From Terriglobia bacterium (lineage in GTDB: Bacteria; Acidobacteriota; Terriglobia; Acidiferrales; UBA7541), in the NCBI GenBank assembly GCA_020073485.1, contig JAIQFB010000004.1:210775-274774 (forward strand): 64,000 nucleotides of DNA. The letters are read 5' to 3'. Position numbers and translations under genes: made by a program. Positions 42,682-51,881 of this stretch are shown one piece after another. Below the pieces are notes generated by a model. It searched no databases and was not told where the DNA came from. It worked only from the letters and a program-made list of their open reading frames with translations. Position 1 is the stretch's first letter, and each line of letters begins with the position of its first letter.

Positions 42682-45372
42682 TCATTTCGCTTGTGTTGCC
42701 GTGCGCCGCTGCACTTCGTCGAAGAAGTTTTCCAGAAAGATCACGTGGCTCTGCGCCTTCTGACCTTCCGCCGTCTCGGCCGGCATTAGCGCGGCGATTC
42801 GCTTGCCGTCGGGCGCGAGATCGACGTTCTTCGCGGCGTTGGCGACGCCCCCAATCTGCTTCTCGGACCACACTCGCGGTTTGTCGGCCACGAACGAATC
42901 GCCCTTCACCGTATATGCCGCCACCATGATGTGGTTATCCAAAGCCTCGAAGAAAAGCTCACGTCCGTTACGTGACCACATCGGGTACACGCCGTCGCTG
43001 TTCGAGATTTGCCATTTCCCGCCCTTGTCCGGAAAGGCCCGCACGTAAACCTGATAGGTCCCCGACTCATCGGAAGAATAAGCCATCCACCTCCCGTCGG
43101 GAGAGAAGGAGGGGTGCCGCTGGTCCGCCGGCGTTTGCAGGAAAACCTCTGGCTTTCCGGCACGCACTCCCGCACTATCGCTCTCCAGCGGCACCGTCCA
43201 TAGATCAAATGCCCCGGTACTTGATTCCCAGAACGCCAGCCGTCCCCCGTCGGGCGTGAAGGACCACGGCCACTGGGTGTTTTTGCTTTGGGTCAATGGT
43301 TGCGGCTTGCCCGCTCCGTCGGAACGGGCTACAGACGTGCCTGCTCCCGCCGCTCGGAAGGCGATATACCGGCCGTCCGGGCTCCAGAGGGGACCTTGGG
43401 CTGTTCCGGTGAATGTTAAGCGCGTCATCGTTTCGCGTTTCCAGTCGTAAACCCAGATGTCCGTGCCAGATCCCTCCGTCACCTCCAAGGCCAATCGCTG
43501 CCCGTCTGGCGACAGGCTAGGACGCCCATAGCCGCCCGGTTTGGCTAATAACGGTTGCGCCTTTCCCGCGCCGTCAAGCCACCCAACAGTGAAGAGTCCG
43601 CTGCCCGCCCCACCGCTGCGGTAAATCAGCGTCCCAGTTTGGGAGAAATCGAGCTGCGCCGAACCATATATGCCGTAGCCGACTTGGTCGAGCACCGGGA
43701 CAGGCGTCCCGTGCACCTCCAAGCGATCAAGATCGAACGGGACAGCAAACAGCGTGCCTCGATTCACGTAAATCAGATGGCCGCTAGGCAAATAGCGCCC
43801 ATACGTGCCGCCTCGCACGAGCGTCTTCCTGCGGTGACCCGCCAAAGACATCACTTCGATGTCGGCTCCATCGAACCCAACTCCCGACTTATTAGTCATG
43901 AACAACACGGCCTTGCCTCCCGGCAGGATTTGCGGCCAGCGATGCGTGGCTTCTCCGTTTGCGAGTTCGGTCACTGGTGTTGGTGGCCCCCCCGTGGAAG
44001 GGATCCGGGATAGAGGTGTGCGTTCGCCGAGCGCCACGATAATATTGCCATCTTTGCCCCAACTGCCACCTGTACCATTGCCTGAACTGCACAGCGTAAT
44101 TGCTGAGCCGCCGTCGACCGAAATTTTTTGGAGTTTTCCCACCGAGAAGAATGCAACCCATTGCCCGTCCGGGGAGAAGAAAGGACTAAATGCCCCTTGC
44201 GTTCCTGCAAGTTCAGTGGCGTTGGGCCGATCGAGCCGCCGGGTAAACAGCCGCCCCTGTGAGACATAAACAAGGCGGGTGCCGTCGGGCGAAAGGATCG
44301 CATCGGTTCCCCGTGCGGAGCCAAGCGACACATCGGATCCAAGGTCAACGTCCAGCCGCACCAGTGCTCGCTCAACAGGTTGCGTTGCCCGCCACCAGCC
44401 CCACAACGCGACAGCTGCGATGATCGTTGTTGCCACGGCCGCCGCTCCGATTGCCAACAGCAACTTGCTCGTGGAAGCTGAAGCAGCCTGCGTGGCACCG
44501 GAATCTTTTGGTGCCACCAGCGCATCTTCAACCTCGATTCGGATCGTCGCCGCATCCGGGGTTCGCTGACGCCGATCTTTCCGCAGGCAGCGTTGCAGCA
44601 GAACGCGAATGGATGGAGAGATGTTCGCGGGCAGCGCGGTCCAATTAGGTTCGGATTTCACAACAGAAGCTAGAATTTCAGTGATGTCTTCGCCATGGAA
44701 TGCTTGCTTGCCCGTGAGCAGTTCATAGAGCACGCAGCCGAACGCCCAGATGTCGCTTCGTTTGTCCACGGCCTTGCCTCGCGCCTGCTCTGGACTCATG
44801 TACGCCGCCGTGCCCAGAATCACTCCCTGCATCGTGGCAGCTTGGCTCAATGTCGGTGAATTGCCGATGTCTTCCGTTAATGTGTCACCCGCGAATGCTT
44901 TCGCCAACCCGAAGTCCAGCACTTTGACTTTTGCTTCGGGCGTCACCTTCACATTGGCGGGCTTCAGATCGCGGTGAATGATTCCTTTTTCGTGTGCGGC
45001 TTCGAGGGCCTCGGCAATTTGCTTCGCGATGGCAAGAGCTTCTTCAATTGGAACTGCTCCATCTCGCTTTACTCGCTCGGCCAACGTTTCGCCGGGCACC
45101 AACTCCATGACGAGGTAATGCGTGCCGTCGGAATGTTCGAGGCCGTAGATCGTGGCGATGTTCGTGTGATTCAGTTGTGCCAGCATCTTGGCTTCGCGCT
45201 GAAATCTCGCAAGACGTTCGGCATCATGTGCGAACGCTTCCGGCAGAACTTTGATGGCCACGTCGCGCCCGAGCTTGGTGTCGTGCGCTTGATACACCTC
45301 TCCCATCCCGCCCGCGCCTATTTGCGAGAGGACTTCGTAGGAGCCGAGACGTGTGCCCGCTGAGAGTGTCAT
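42682..45372 (-). CDS. Transmembrane Ser/Thr protein kinase with PD40 propeller sensor (kinase 2)
   Basis: The 896-residue protein has a complete PknB-type kinase domain (about 10-275): GAGGMGEVY loop, Lys41 in AIKVL, HRDLKPANV, LDFGLAK and SPEQA. One membrane segment follows (LLLAIGAAAVATTIIAAVALWGWW, about 305-330), then an exported propeller of WD40-like/PD40 repeats (LSPDGTRLVYVS, FFSPDGQWVAFFS, LSPDGQRLALE, FSPDGRWMAYSSDESG). The propeller probably senses a ligand or partner and the kinase signals inside. Its start overlaps the stop of the upstream kinase (GTGATGA), so the two are translated together. ATG 45372 is preferred to GTG 45375. Confidence 0.9.
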   Translation of the reverse strand: MTLSAGTRLGSYEVLSQIGAGGMGEVYQAHDTKLGRDVAIKVLPEAFAHDAERLARFQREAKMLAQLNHTNIATIYGLEHSDGTHYLVMELVPGETLAERVKRDGAVPIEEALAIAKQIAEALEAAHEKGIIHRDLKPANVKVTPEAKVKVLDFGLAKAFAGDTLTEDIGNSPTLSQAATMQGVILGTAAYMSPEQARGKAVDKRSDIWAFGCVLYELLTGKQAFHGEDITEILASVVKSEPNWTALPANISPSIRVLLQRCLRKDRRQRTPDAATIRIEVEDALVAPKDSGATQAASASTSKLLLAIGAAAVATTIIAAVALWGWWRATQPVERALVRLDVDLGSDVSLGSARGTDAILSPDGTRLVYVSQGRLFTRRLDRPNATELAGTQGAFSPFFSPDGQWVAFFSVGKLQKISVDGGSAITLCSSGNGTGGSWGKDGNIIVALGERTPLSRIPSTGGPPTPVTELANGEATHRWPQILPGGKAVLFMTNKSGVGFDGADIEVMSLAGHRRKTLVRGGTYGRYLPSGHLIYVNRGTLFAVPFDLDRLEVHGTPVPVLDQVGYGIYGSAQLDFSQTGTLIYRSGGAGSGLFTVGWLDGAGKAQPLLAKPGGYGRPSLSPDGQRLALEVTEGSGTDIWVYDWKRETMTRLTFTGTAQGPLWSPDGRYIAFRAAGAGTSVARSDGAGKPQPLTQSKNTQWPWSFTPDGGRLAFWESSTGAFDLWTVPLESDSAGVRAGKPEVFLQTPADQRHPSFSPDGRWMAYSSDESGTYQVYVRAFPDKGGKWQISNSDGVYPMWSRNGRELFFEALDNHIMVAAYTVKGDSFVADKPRVWSEKQIGGVANAAKNVDLAPDGKRIAALMPAETAEGQKAQSHVIFLENFFDEVQRRTATQAK

Positions 45373-48059
45373 CACTTCTTCCCCGTGGGAACTTTCTGTT
45401 TCAGCTCTTCAAACCAGTTCTGCACGATGTTGATTTGCGTCGCCGCGGAAGCCTGCTCGGTTTCCTTGACCATCAGAAACCGCTGGCCATCCGCGGACAC
45501 ATCATAGGTCATGGTCGCGAGTGGCCAGTCGGATCTAACGTATGATCCCTCGAAGAGTTTCCGCGGTTTGCCCGCGGAAAAGCCAGGCTGAGCGGTAACA
45601 TCTGCCGCCATCATCTTGTTGCCGCTGCGGAAGAATAGTTCTCGCCCATTGCGGTTCCAGACCGGCTCCGTGCCGCCCTCCGTCGAAATTTGCCACTTCC
45701 CGCCCGGGGCCGGATACGTCTGCACATAGACCTCGGGGCGCCCGGACTCATCCGAGACATAGGCCAGCCAACGTCCGTCCGGTGAAAAAGTCGGCGCTAC
45801 TTCCATGAAGGGTGTTTGCAGGAACGGCTGCGCCTTGCGGTCGCTCAGCCGTAGCACCCAGAGATCCTTCTGCGTCTTGGGATTGATCTCGTTGAAGGCT
45901 AGAAGTTGCCCATCCGGAGAAAATGATTTGGGGATGTCGGCGTAATCACTCTTGGTCAATCGCTCCAGGCCGCCGCTGCCATCGGCTAGTTGCCACCAGA
46001 CGTTGTATTCCACTGTCTCCTTGTTCGACTGAAAGACGATCCGCTTGCCGTCAGGCGTCCACACTGGGTTGCGATTAAGGCTGCTTTCAAACGTAAGCCG
46101 GGTTAATGAGTCCCGTACAAGATCATAGATCCAGATTTGTTGATCGACGTCCACTGCGACGCGCCGGCCGTCTGGCGAAAATCGGACACTACCATAGGCC
46201 CTCGGTGGCGCCGGCAAGGGCTGCTCCGCGCCGCTGCGGCTGAGCCACACCAGACTCCGTCGTATAGCTTCCGCACCTCCGGAAATGTATGCCAGCGAGC
46301 CGTTGTCGGAGATGCTGTACTGGCTCCCGAAGTAGATTGGCGATTCCGCAACGTCCTGCACCATTGGGACCGCCGCACCAATGATTTGCAGACGCTGCGG
46401 GTCGAATGCCACGGCCATCAGTGTTCCCCCTTGCGCGTAAATCAGATGCCCGGAAGTCGCGTAGCGGGGTTGTATGCCGCTCACTAGATTGCGTCGCTCG
46501 CCGGTCGTGAGCGATTGAACTGCAATCTGAGGCTTGGCGTCCGTTCCCATGGCGAACAATACGGACTTGCCTCCAGGCAAGAACTCCGGCCATGTATGGC
46601 CGGTGTCTCCTCCTTCCAGACGAGTCAGCGGCTGCGTTGTGCCGCCCGCTGCCGGTACTTGCAGGATCGGTGCGCGGAAGTCCCCCAAGCCGATGACACC
46701 TTCGCTGCTCCAACTGGCTCCCGCGGGCAGAGGGCTGTCGGCCAAGGTCACCGCGGTCCCTCCGTTGACCGAGACCTTTTGCCATTTTCCTCCCGCGGAA
46801 AAAATCACCGACTGGCCATCGGGAGAAAAAAATGGCGTCACCGCCCCCTGGGTCCCCGAAATTGGACTGGCCTCTTGGCGATCCATCGAACGCAAATAGA
46901 GCTGCTGCGACGCGCCCCGCTCGTGAGCGACGTACGCCAGATGCGTGCCGTCGCGAGAGAGCGCCACCGGAGAGCCGAAATCCGTGCCTGCCAATTGTTG
47001 GCCCGGCGGTAGCGTGATCGTAAGCCGCGACACGGGCTGGGGCACCGGTTCGGTCGCGGGTCGTAGTCTCCAGATTACCAAGCCCGCAACAACCGCCGCC
47101 AATGACAGGATTCCGGCGGCGAGCGTTAGCCGCCGGTTGCCTGCAGAAAGAGAGCCCGCTCGCGCGGCCACCTGTCCTGCGGCGACCTGCGAGCCGCTCT
47201 CGGCAATCCATTTCAATTCGCGGCACAGGTCGCCGGCACTTTGCCATCGTTGGTCCGGGTCCTTGGCCAGACACGTCCTGACCACGCGGTCCAGCGTTGG
47301 CGGCGTCATCGGCTGCAACGAAGAAATCGGGGGCGGCTCCGTCTCAAGAATCTTGGCCATCAGGCTGGCAGTCGTCTTGCCCTCGAACGCTTTCTGGCCC
47401 GTGGCCATCTCGTATATCAACGCCCCAAACGCGAAGATATCCGTCCGCCCGTCTATCTTGTCTACCTTTCCTTCCACTTGCTCTGGCGCCATGTATTGCA
47501 GTGTGCCAAGGATCGTGCCCTGCGCCGTGATAGCGTCTTTCGCCGTGGGGAGCTGAGAGAATGGCACGGTGGGCGATGCCTCTTGCCGCAGCTTGGCTAG
47601 TCCGAAATCTAAGAGTTTTGTCCCAGACTTCGTGAGCATAATGTTTCCAGGCTTCAGATCGCGATGCGTGATTCCCCTGCGATGTGCCTTGTCCAGAGCG
47701 TCGGCAATCTCGATGGCGTATTGCAACACCTGTTCCAGCGGCAACTGACCTTTCAGCAACCGCTGGGCAAGCGTTTCCCCTTCGAGATATTCCATCACCA
47801 AGAAATCAATTCCGTCCTGCTGGCCGATGTCGTAGAGGGTGCAGATGTGCGGATGATTCAGGCTGGCAACCACTCGGGCTTCGCGCTCGAATCGCTCGCG
47901 CAACTCGGAACGATTCGCAAGATGCGTCGGCAAGACTTTAATGGCGACGATTCGATCGAGGCGAGTATCGCGGGCTTTGTACACCTCGCCCATCCCGCCC
48001 GCACCGATGGCGGAGAGAATTTCGTAGGGCCCTAAGCGTCTGCCAGGGGGGATCGGCAT
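45372..48059 (-). CDS. Transmembrane Ser/Thr protein kinase with PD40 propeller sensor (kinase 1)
   Basis: The 895-residue protein has the same plan and almost the same length as the kinase downstream: GAGGMGEVY, IKVLPTHL, HRDLKPGNIML, LDFGLAK, APEQV, a membrane segment (LTLAAGILSLAAVVAGLVIW, about 320), and PD40 blades (FFSPDGQSVIFSAG, FSPDGRRVAVDV, WTPDGKRIVFQSN, FSPDGRWLAYVSDESGRPEV). All catalytic residues are present. It is first in the operon. ATG 48059 is chosen with AGGTG upstream; GTG 48065 is in frame. Kinases of this kind are expanded in Acidobacteriota. The substrates are unknown; the close partner kinase is one candidate. Confidence 0.9.
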   Translation of the reverse strand: MPIPPGRRLGPYEILSAIGAGGMGEVYKARDTRLDRIVAIKVLPTHLANRSELRERFEREARVVASLNHPHICTLYDIGQQDGIDFLVMEYLEGETLAQRLLKGQLPLEQVLQYAIEIADALDKAHRRGITHRDLKPGNIMLTKSGTKLLDFGLAKLRQEASPTVPFSQLPTAKDAITAQGTILGTLQYMAPEQVEGKVDKIDGRTDIFAFGALIYEMATGQKAFEGKTTASLMAKILETEPPPISSLQPMTPPTLDRVVRTCLAKDPDQRWQSAGDLCRELKWIAESGSQVAAGQVAARAGSLSAGNRRLTLAAGILSLAAVVAGLVIWRLRPATEPVPQPVSRLTITLPPGQQLAGTDFGSPVALSRDGTHLAYVAHERGASQQLYLRSMDRQEASPISGTQGAVTPFFSPDGQSVIFSAGGKWQKVSVNGGTAVTLADSPLPAGASWSSEGVIGLGDFRAPILQVPAAGGTTQPLTRLEGGDTGHTWPEFLPGGKSVLFAMGTDAKPQIAVQSLTTGERRNLVSGIQPRYATSGHLIYAQGGTLMAVAFDPQRLQIIGAAVPMVQDVAESPIYFGSQYSISDNGSLAYISGGAEAIRRSLVWLSRSGAEQPLPAPPRAYGSVRFSPDGRRVAVDVDQQIWIYDLVRDSLTRLTFESSLNRNPVWTPDGKRIVFQSNKETVEYNVWWQLADGSGGLERLTKSDYADIPKSFSPDGQLLAFNEINPKTQKDLWVLRLSDRKAQPFLQTPFMEVAPTFSPDGRWLAYVSDESGRPEVYVQTYPAPGGKWQISTEGGTEPVWNRNGRELFFRSGNKMMAADVTAQPGFSAGKPRKLFEGSYVRSDWPLATMTYDVSADGQRFLMVKETEQASAATQINIVQNWFEELKQKVPTGKK

Positions 48060-48771
48060 GGGCACCTGCCAACTTAGAATTGGCAGAGTATAACTCTTTG
48101 GCTATCGGCAAATCGATATTTTTGAGCGGGGTTGCTTATCCGAAGCGCTCAATAAACTGGTGATTCTTGAAGCCATGGAACACGATTCGTGGGTACGCAG
48201 ATTCAGTCACTTGTGGCAATGTCTTTGACAAGGATTTTTGAAAGCCTAGCGAAGCCCGCGAGCGGTAAGGGACATACGATACTTTGCGTGGTAGCACATG
48301 GTGCGCGTCAATCTCCTTCGCGAAATGGCAGGGGGACCGCTTGGTGCGCCACATCTCGAAGCAAGAAGGTTGCGCGCCAGCGGGGAAGCGGAATCGTTGA
48401 TTCCTTGTCCCCGAGATCAGGAAATCTTGACGTCCAACTGGGGCGGCAACGGTTGCTCTTTGCACCTCCGATGCAGGCGAGTCTGCCTGTGCAGTCGATA
48501 ATACTCGTAATGCTGGCAAGTTTGACCGCCAGGAGTTCTTTTGGGCTGAGCGACATTCCGTGGGGAAATTCCGAGTTGCGCCTCGATCATCTAAATCTTC
48601 TCCCTTTAGCTAGAGGGGAAGAGCCGTGGGTACTTATATGCAAAGAATGTGCGCAATGTGCACAACGTTCACGCTCTTCCTTCTGTCGCAATTCTTTATT
48701 TCTCGCATCACATAGTAGGAATTGCAGTTAGTTATGCCTTTTATTTTATGCTTGGAGGAAATCCCGATCCG
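48060..48771. other. 712-base region with dispersed repeats between kinases and island ATPase
   Basis: No convincing gene is present. It contains copy B of the 69-bp repeat (48389-48457) and a run of 9-base units (GAATGTG CGCAATGTG CACAACGTT) at 48650-48676. Open frames on both strands over the repeat have no start signals or family resemblance. Confidence 0.55.
48389..48457. repeat. 69-bp dispersed repeat, copy B
   Basis: Same orientation and 5 differences by hand count from 26082-26150. It contains the GATTCCT/AGGAAATC imperfect stem. It lies upstream of the kinase operon. Confidence 0.85.
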
Positions 48772-50463
48772 TTAGGGAGGGTATTCAAAGATGTCCTTGG
48801 TCTCCGTAAATCTAAGGCCGTCCGTAAGGCCAAATTCTTCGCAAAGCGCACACCGCACGCCACCGTAATCGGTCCGGAGCGCCATGCTCGCAGCGATGGT
48901 CCGTCGGTCAATTCCCAGTTGGGCGGCAACCTCGTGAATTTTCCGTCTAAGACCGAGTGTGAGCTTCAAACCACGCCCCGAACGGCCAAGCCTTGTTGTG
49001 GGCAGCCCCAAACCTCTCAAAACCATCCCGACCTTTTTCGGACCGAGCCTGTGGTCCTCAGACTGATCCGCCAGTCTTTGATTGATCTGAGCAGCCAATT
49101 CACCAACGAGAATTTCCGAATCGAAACTCCCGTTTTCTATTCCCGGGTGGCAAACGATCATCAGGGCTTCAGCGACAAGCCATTCTGGTTCCAAAGAACG
49201 GTCGATACGACCCTCTTCATCGTATCCCCCTAAAGACTGGACCAACTCTGACGTGATTCCCACATCTCCCAGAAATGGTGCAGCGAGCGCCCGAGCAATT
49301 TGCCGGATCCGCGGACTCAGGCCATCGAGGGCATCTTGGGAGAGTGAGAAGTTTTTCACCGCCGTATGATTTTGTAATCTAAAGCCTAATAATTTGGGTT
49401 GAAATTCTTGCTCAAGCTTTTGCATGGCCGCCTCGTCTAATGGATCGGTATCTTCATTGGCTGGCAACATCGAAATGGTCACACCCCGACTCATCAATGC
49501 TGCGTCGCCGATCGGTTGGCGCGATGAAATAATTTTCAAACTGTAGGTTGAAAACCTTTGGCCATTACGAATCGTCGGAACGCCGGGAGTTGAGCCAGTG
49601 CGAAGCATTCGCAGCAACTCAACATTAGGCACAGAACTTCCCAACTCAAGCTCGTCGATAATGAGCGTCGGATCCCAAGCATCCACAAGTTTGTATACAG
49701 ATCCGCTCCGCAGATCTCCAGCAATCAATCCACGGCGACAGAGGCATCGCATAACCTTAAGGAGTTTTGTCTTCCCGCTACCTAAAGGCCCTACCACCCA
49801 CAGGTAAGGCGCAGCTTCAAAACAATCGGCAAACCAGCTTGCCAAAACAAAGGCCGCGATGTACCCCATTTGACCCGGGCGAATTGTCACGAACTGTGAA
49901 ATCACTGATGCGATTTCTGTCAATAAATTGTATGGTGTCTCACACGGCAGTATCCCATCGGCAAGGCTCAATGCTGGGAAAGAAGCCGAAGTTGGGTCGG
50001 GAGGGACATAAAGTTGTCCGTTGGATTCGATGGAATTAAGGATGGTTGCTCTCCCATTTTCCCAGCGCAAAAAAGCCATCCGTGCCGGGTTGTCGGGATC
50101 TCGAATGGTCTCAATTAGCACTCCTGGCTCACGATGAAAGGGCGGAAACGCTCCGGTCACGATTATGCGTGTGCCGCCTTCTACTCGTGACCTGATCTGA
50201 AAGGAGCGTGGAACGACCTTTAAATGCAGTTGTTTGTTTACCGGCCCGTCGCCTTTCGGGACAATCTCTTCGCCTTGGCATGGGCTGGCCTTGCCAACCG
50301 TTTCTACCAACTCTGATCCCGTGGCTTGGCTCAATTTATCTGAGTTCGCCGCATTTTCGAAAGCAGCATCGGGGATTGACCGGGAAGAATTCTGATCGGA
50401 TGAGGGTTCGACGTTGTCTACATGGTTTTGTGATTCATATGGCAGCATGTCTTTCCGTTCCAT
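48772..50463 (-). CDS. Mobile-element ATPase/helicase-like protein (DUF3631/primase-associated type)
   Basis: The 563-residue protein has Walker A GPLGSGKT at 225-232 and Walker B LIIDE at 267-271, followed by a sensor-like IISSRQP and an arginine region (MSRGVTISML). The N-terminal 60 residues are polar and low-complexity. The middle has a two-strand domain (IIVTGAFPP; GVLIETIRDPDNPARM). The C-terminus is a helix-turn-helix-like tail (GMVLRGLGLPTTRL; VAAQLGIDRRTIAASMA) with a CALC cysteine pair. Proteins of this layout accompany primase-helicase genes of integrative elements. No primase or integrase is left nearby, so it may be an orphan of the island. ATG 50463 has AAGGAG upstream. Confidence 0.7.
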   Translation of the reverse strand: MERKDMLPYESQNHVDNVEPSSDQNSSRSIPDAAFENAANSDKLSQATGSELVETVGKASPCQGEEIVPKGDGPVNKQLHLKVVPRSFQIRSRVEGGTRIIVTGAFPPFHREPGVLIETIRDPDNPARMAFLRWENGRATILNSIESNGQLYVPPDPTSASFPALSLADGILPCETPYNLLTEIASVISQFVTIRPGQMGYIAAFVLASWFADCFEAAPYLWVVGPLGSGKTKLLKVMRCLCRRGLIAGDLRSGSVYKLVDAWDPTLIIDELELGSSVPNVELLRMLRTGSTPGVPTIRNGQRFSTYSLKIISSRQPIGDAALMSRGVTISMLPANEDTDPLDEAAMQKLEQEFQPKLLGFRLQNHTAVKNFSLSQDALDGLSPRIRQIARALAAPFLGDVGITSELVQSLGGYDEEGRIDRSLEPEWLVAEALMIVCHPGIENGSFDSEILVGELAAQINQRLADQSEDHRLGPKKVGMVLRGLGLPTTRLGRSGRGLKLTLGLRRKIHEVAAQLGIDRRTIAASMALRTDYGGVRCALCEEFGLTDGLRFTETKDIFEYPP

Positions 50464-50816
50464 GGTGTTGCTCCTTAAAAACAAAAAAGGCTGGTAACAG
50501 CGCCTGCCTCCGCCCCACACTGGTGTCTGGCGCCACTCATTGCCAGGCTACAATTGCGGTTCAGGAAACCTGCGGTTACTCGCCTTCGTTTTTAAGAGCC
50601 CTTTACCCGGAATTCCTAAACTAGCTTTGCGGTGCTAGTTCACTTCCTTTGTGCTTAGAGTCTTAAACACCTCCTCATTCAATTTCTGCACGCGGGTCCA
50701 CAAACCTGCTGCAATACGTCGATTTTCGCGTGCCGTTCGTTAGTGTAGCAGGCGATCAACAAGAATCAACGGGAAATTTGCGCCTTCGAAAAAGAAAACA
50801 AGGAATGGCCCTACTC
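50464..50816. other. Region between island ATPase and dead toxin gene
   Basis: It holds the promoter and AAGGAG of the ATPase. A 34-codon minus-strand frame (50739 to 50635, ending RRIAAGLWTRVQKLNEEVFKTLSTKEVN) looks protein-like, but it has a stop just upstream and may be the tail of a lost gene. Confidence 0.35.
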
Positions 50817-51165
50817 TCAAGTCGCGCCCGGCTTGAATATCTCGATTTCCGCTTTCTCACCGGCCTTTTGCAATTTGCCGTCGAAAGTGGCCAGCGGTGC
50901 TCATTGCCGGACCGCCACATCCAGATAGCCGGCGCCATATGCAGAAAGGCCATATTCCCGCGCGGAGGGGAGAATATTTCTCACACTTTCTGTGATTGAT
51001 TGCGAATCCATGAGAACTATCAGTCCGCCCAGCAGCTCAACAAAGCGCCGGCACCAAAATCGCGTGCCCTATTAGCGCGACCAGTATCCCGTCTGCGTAT
51101 TCGCTTACCTCATCCGGAAAACATCAGGCGAGCGCTACAGACGCATCGATAACAATCCCAATCAA
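50817..51165 (-). pseudogene. Decayed VapC-type PIN-domain toxin
   Basis: The minus strand after the antitoxin spells a degraded PIN toxin. It starts at TTG 51165, overlapping the antitoxin stop, as IGIVIDASVALA, then TGA where VapC has Trp, then CFPDE...LVPAL. After a second stop and lost sequence, another frame gives AREYGLSAYGAGYLDVAVRQ, a further stop, and APLATFDGKLQKAGEKAEIEIF. The start Asp (IDAS) is present, but the acid of the AYDAAYL motif has become Gly. At least three stops, one internal loss and a missing acid mean it cannot be active. Confidence 0.85.
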
Positions 51166-51407
51166 AACCGCCGCCCCTCTTCCAGCATTTGACGGACGCT
51201 CATCTTGCCGGGCTTGATCCGCTTGCGCAGCTTCCGCATACCCTCCACAATCTCTTTGTGCGTCATTCTTGTTTTTGTTTCCTCGATAGGAACCAGCATT
51301 GCCGCAGGGATGCCGTGCTTTGTTATCATTATTTTCTCACCCCGGCTGACCCGATCGAGCAAATCCGCTAGATGCGTCTTGGCCTCAAAAGCCCCCACTA
51401 ATGCCAT
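51162..51407 (-). CDS. Phd/YefM-VapB-type antitoxin, orphaned
   Basis: The 81-residue protein matches type II antitoxins. The N-terminal DNA-binding domain is VGAFEAKTHLADLLDRVSRGEKIMITKHGIPAAMLVP. A C-terminal toxin-binding tail rich in Lys and Arg follows (EGMRKLRKRIKPGKMSVRQMLEEGRRF). ATG 51407 has GGAGG at 8 bases. The start of the cognate VapC overlaps its stop, but that gene is destroyed. A free antitoxin can persist as a regulator or protect against a related toxin. Confidence 0.87.
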   Translation of the reverse strand: MALVGAFEAKTHLADLLDRVSRGEKIMITKHGIPAAMLVPIEETKTRMTHKEIVEGMRKLRKRIKPGKMSVRQMLEEGRRF

Positions 51408-51881
51408 CTTGATGCCTCCATTTAAACTAGTGTCAACTAGTCTTATTATGAAGCAAGAAACCACCGCTGAAGCAGTAGGCATGAACACCGATAAACCTGA
51501 AGCAAACCCGAGTCAAAGATATAAGTAATTATATATTCTGTTCAGAAGAAAATATGGCGAAGAAATCGGGCATAAGTCGTACGAAAACCCTATTGCCAAA
51601 CGCCGCTGGCCTGCAAGCCTACTGCTCATCCGGCGCTTCGCCTTCGCTATCGCAGCCTGGAAACTGTCCGAGATCCGGCCGAGCTGGAACTACTCGGAGG
51701 GGTCTTTCTTCTGGCGGGCGAGAAGGCGCTGGAGATAAGTATGCCCTTCTTCTTTCTACGATGCAGCGGCACCTGTGGGCAGAATCTCGCACAGTTGGGC
51801 AAGACTTCTGCGGTTTGCATTGTGAACAACGTGAAAGTGATGACGCTTTGGAAGGCAATCTACCTCGAAACTCAAACGAAT
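51408..51881. other. Gene-poor stretch upstream of the antitoxin
   Basis: It holds the antitoxin promoter region (CTAGTGTCAACTAG-like AT-rich sequence at 51425-51445, a possible autorepression site). Beyond it are open frames on both strands of about 80-120 codons that show no family resemblance and no good start. I call no gene. Confidence 0.4.

Noticed and set aside
46189..47274. 361-codon minus-strand frame within kinase 1
   Set aside because: Out-of-frame shadow of the kinase; Arg/Gly-rich composition and no motif.
48189..48731. 180-codon plus-strand frame over the repeat region
   Set aside because: It covers the 69-bp repeat, has no ribosome-binding site or family resemblance, and the part shared with 26082-26150 is the repeat itself.
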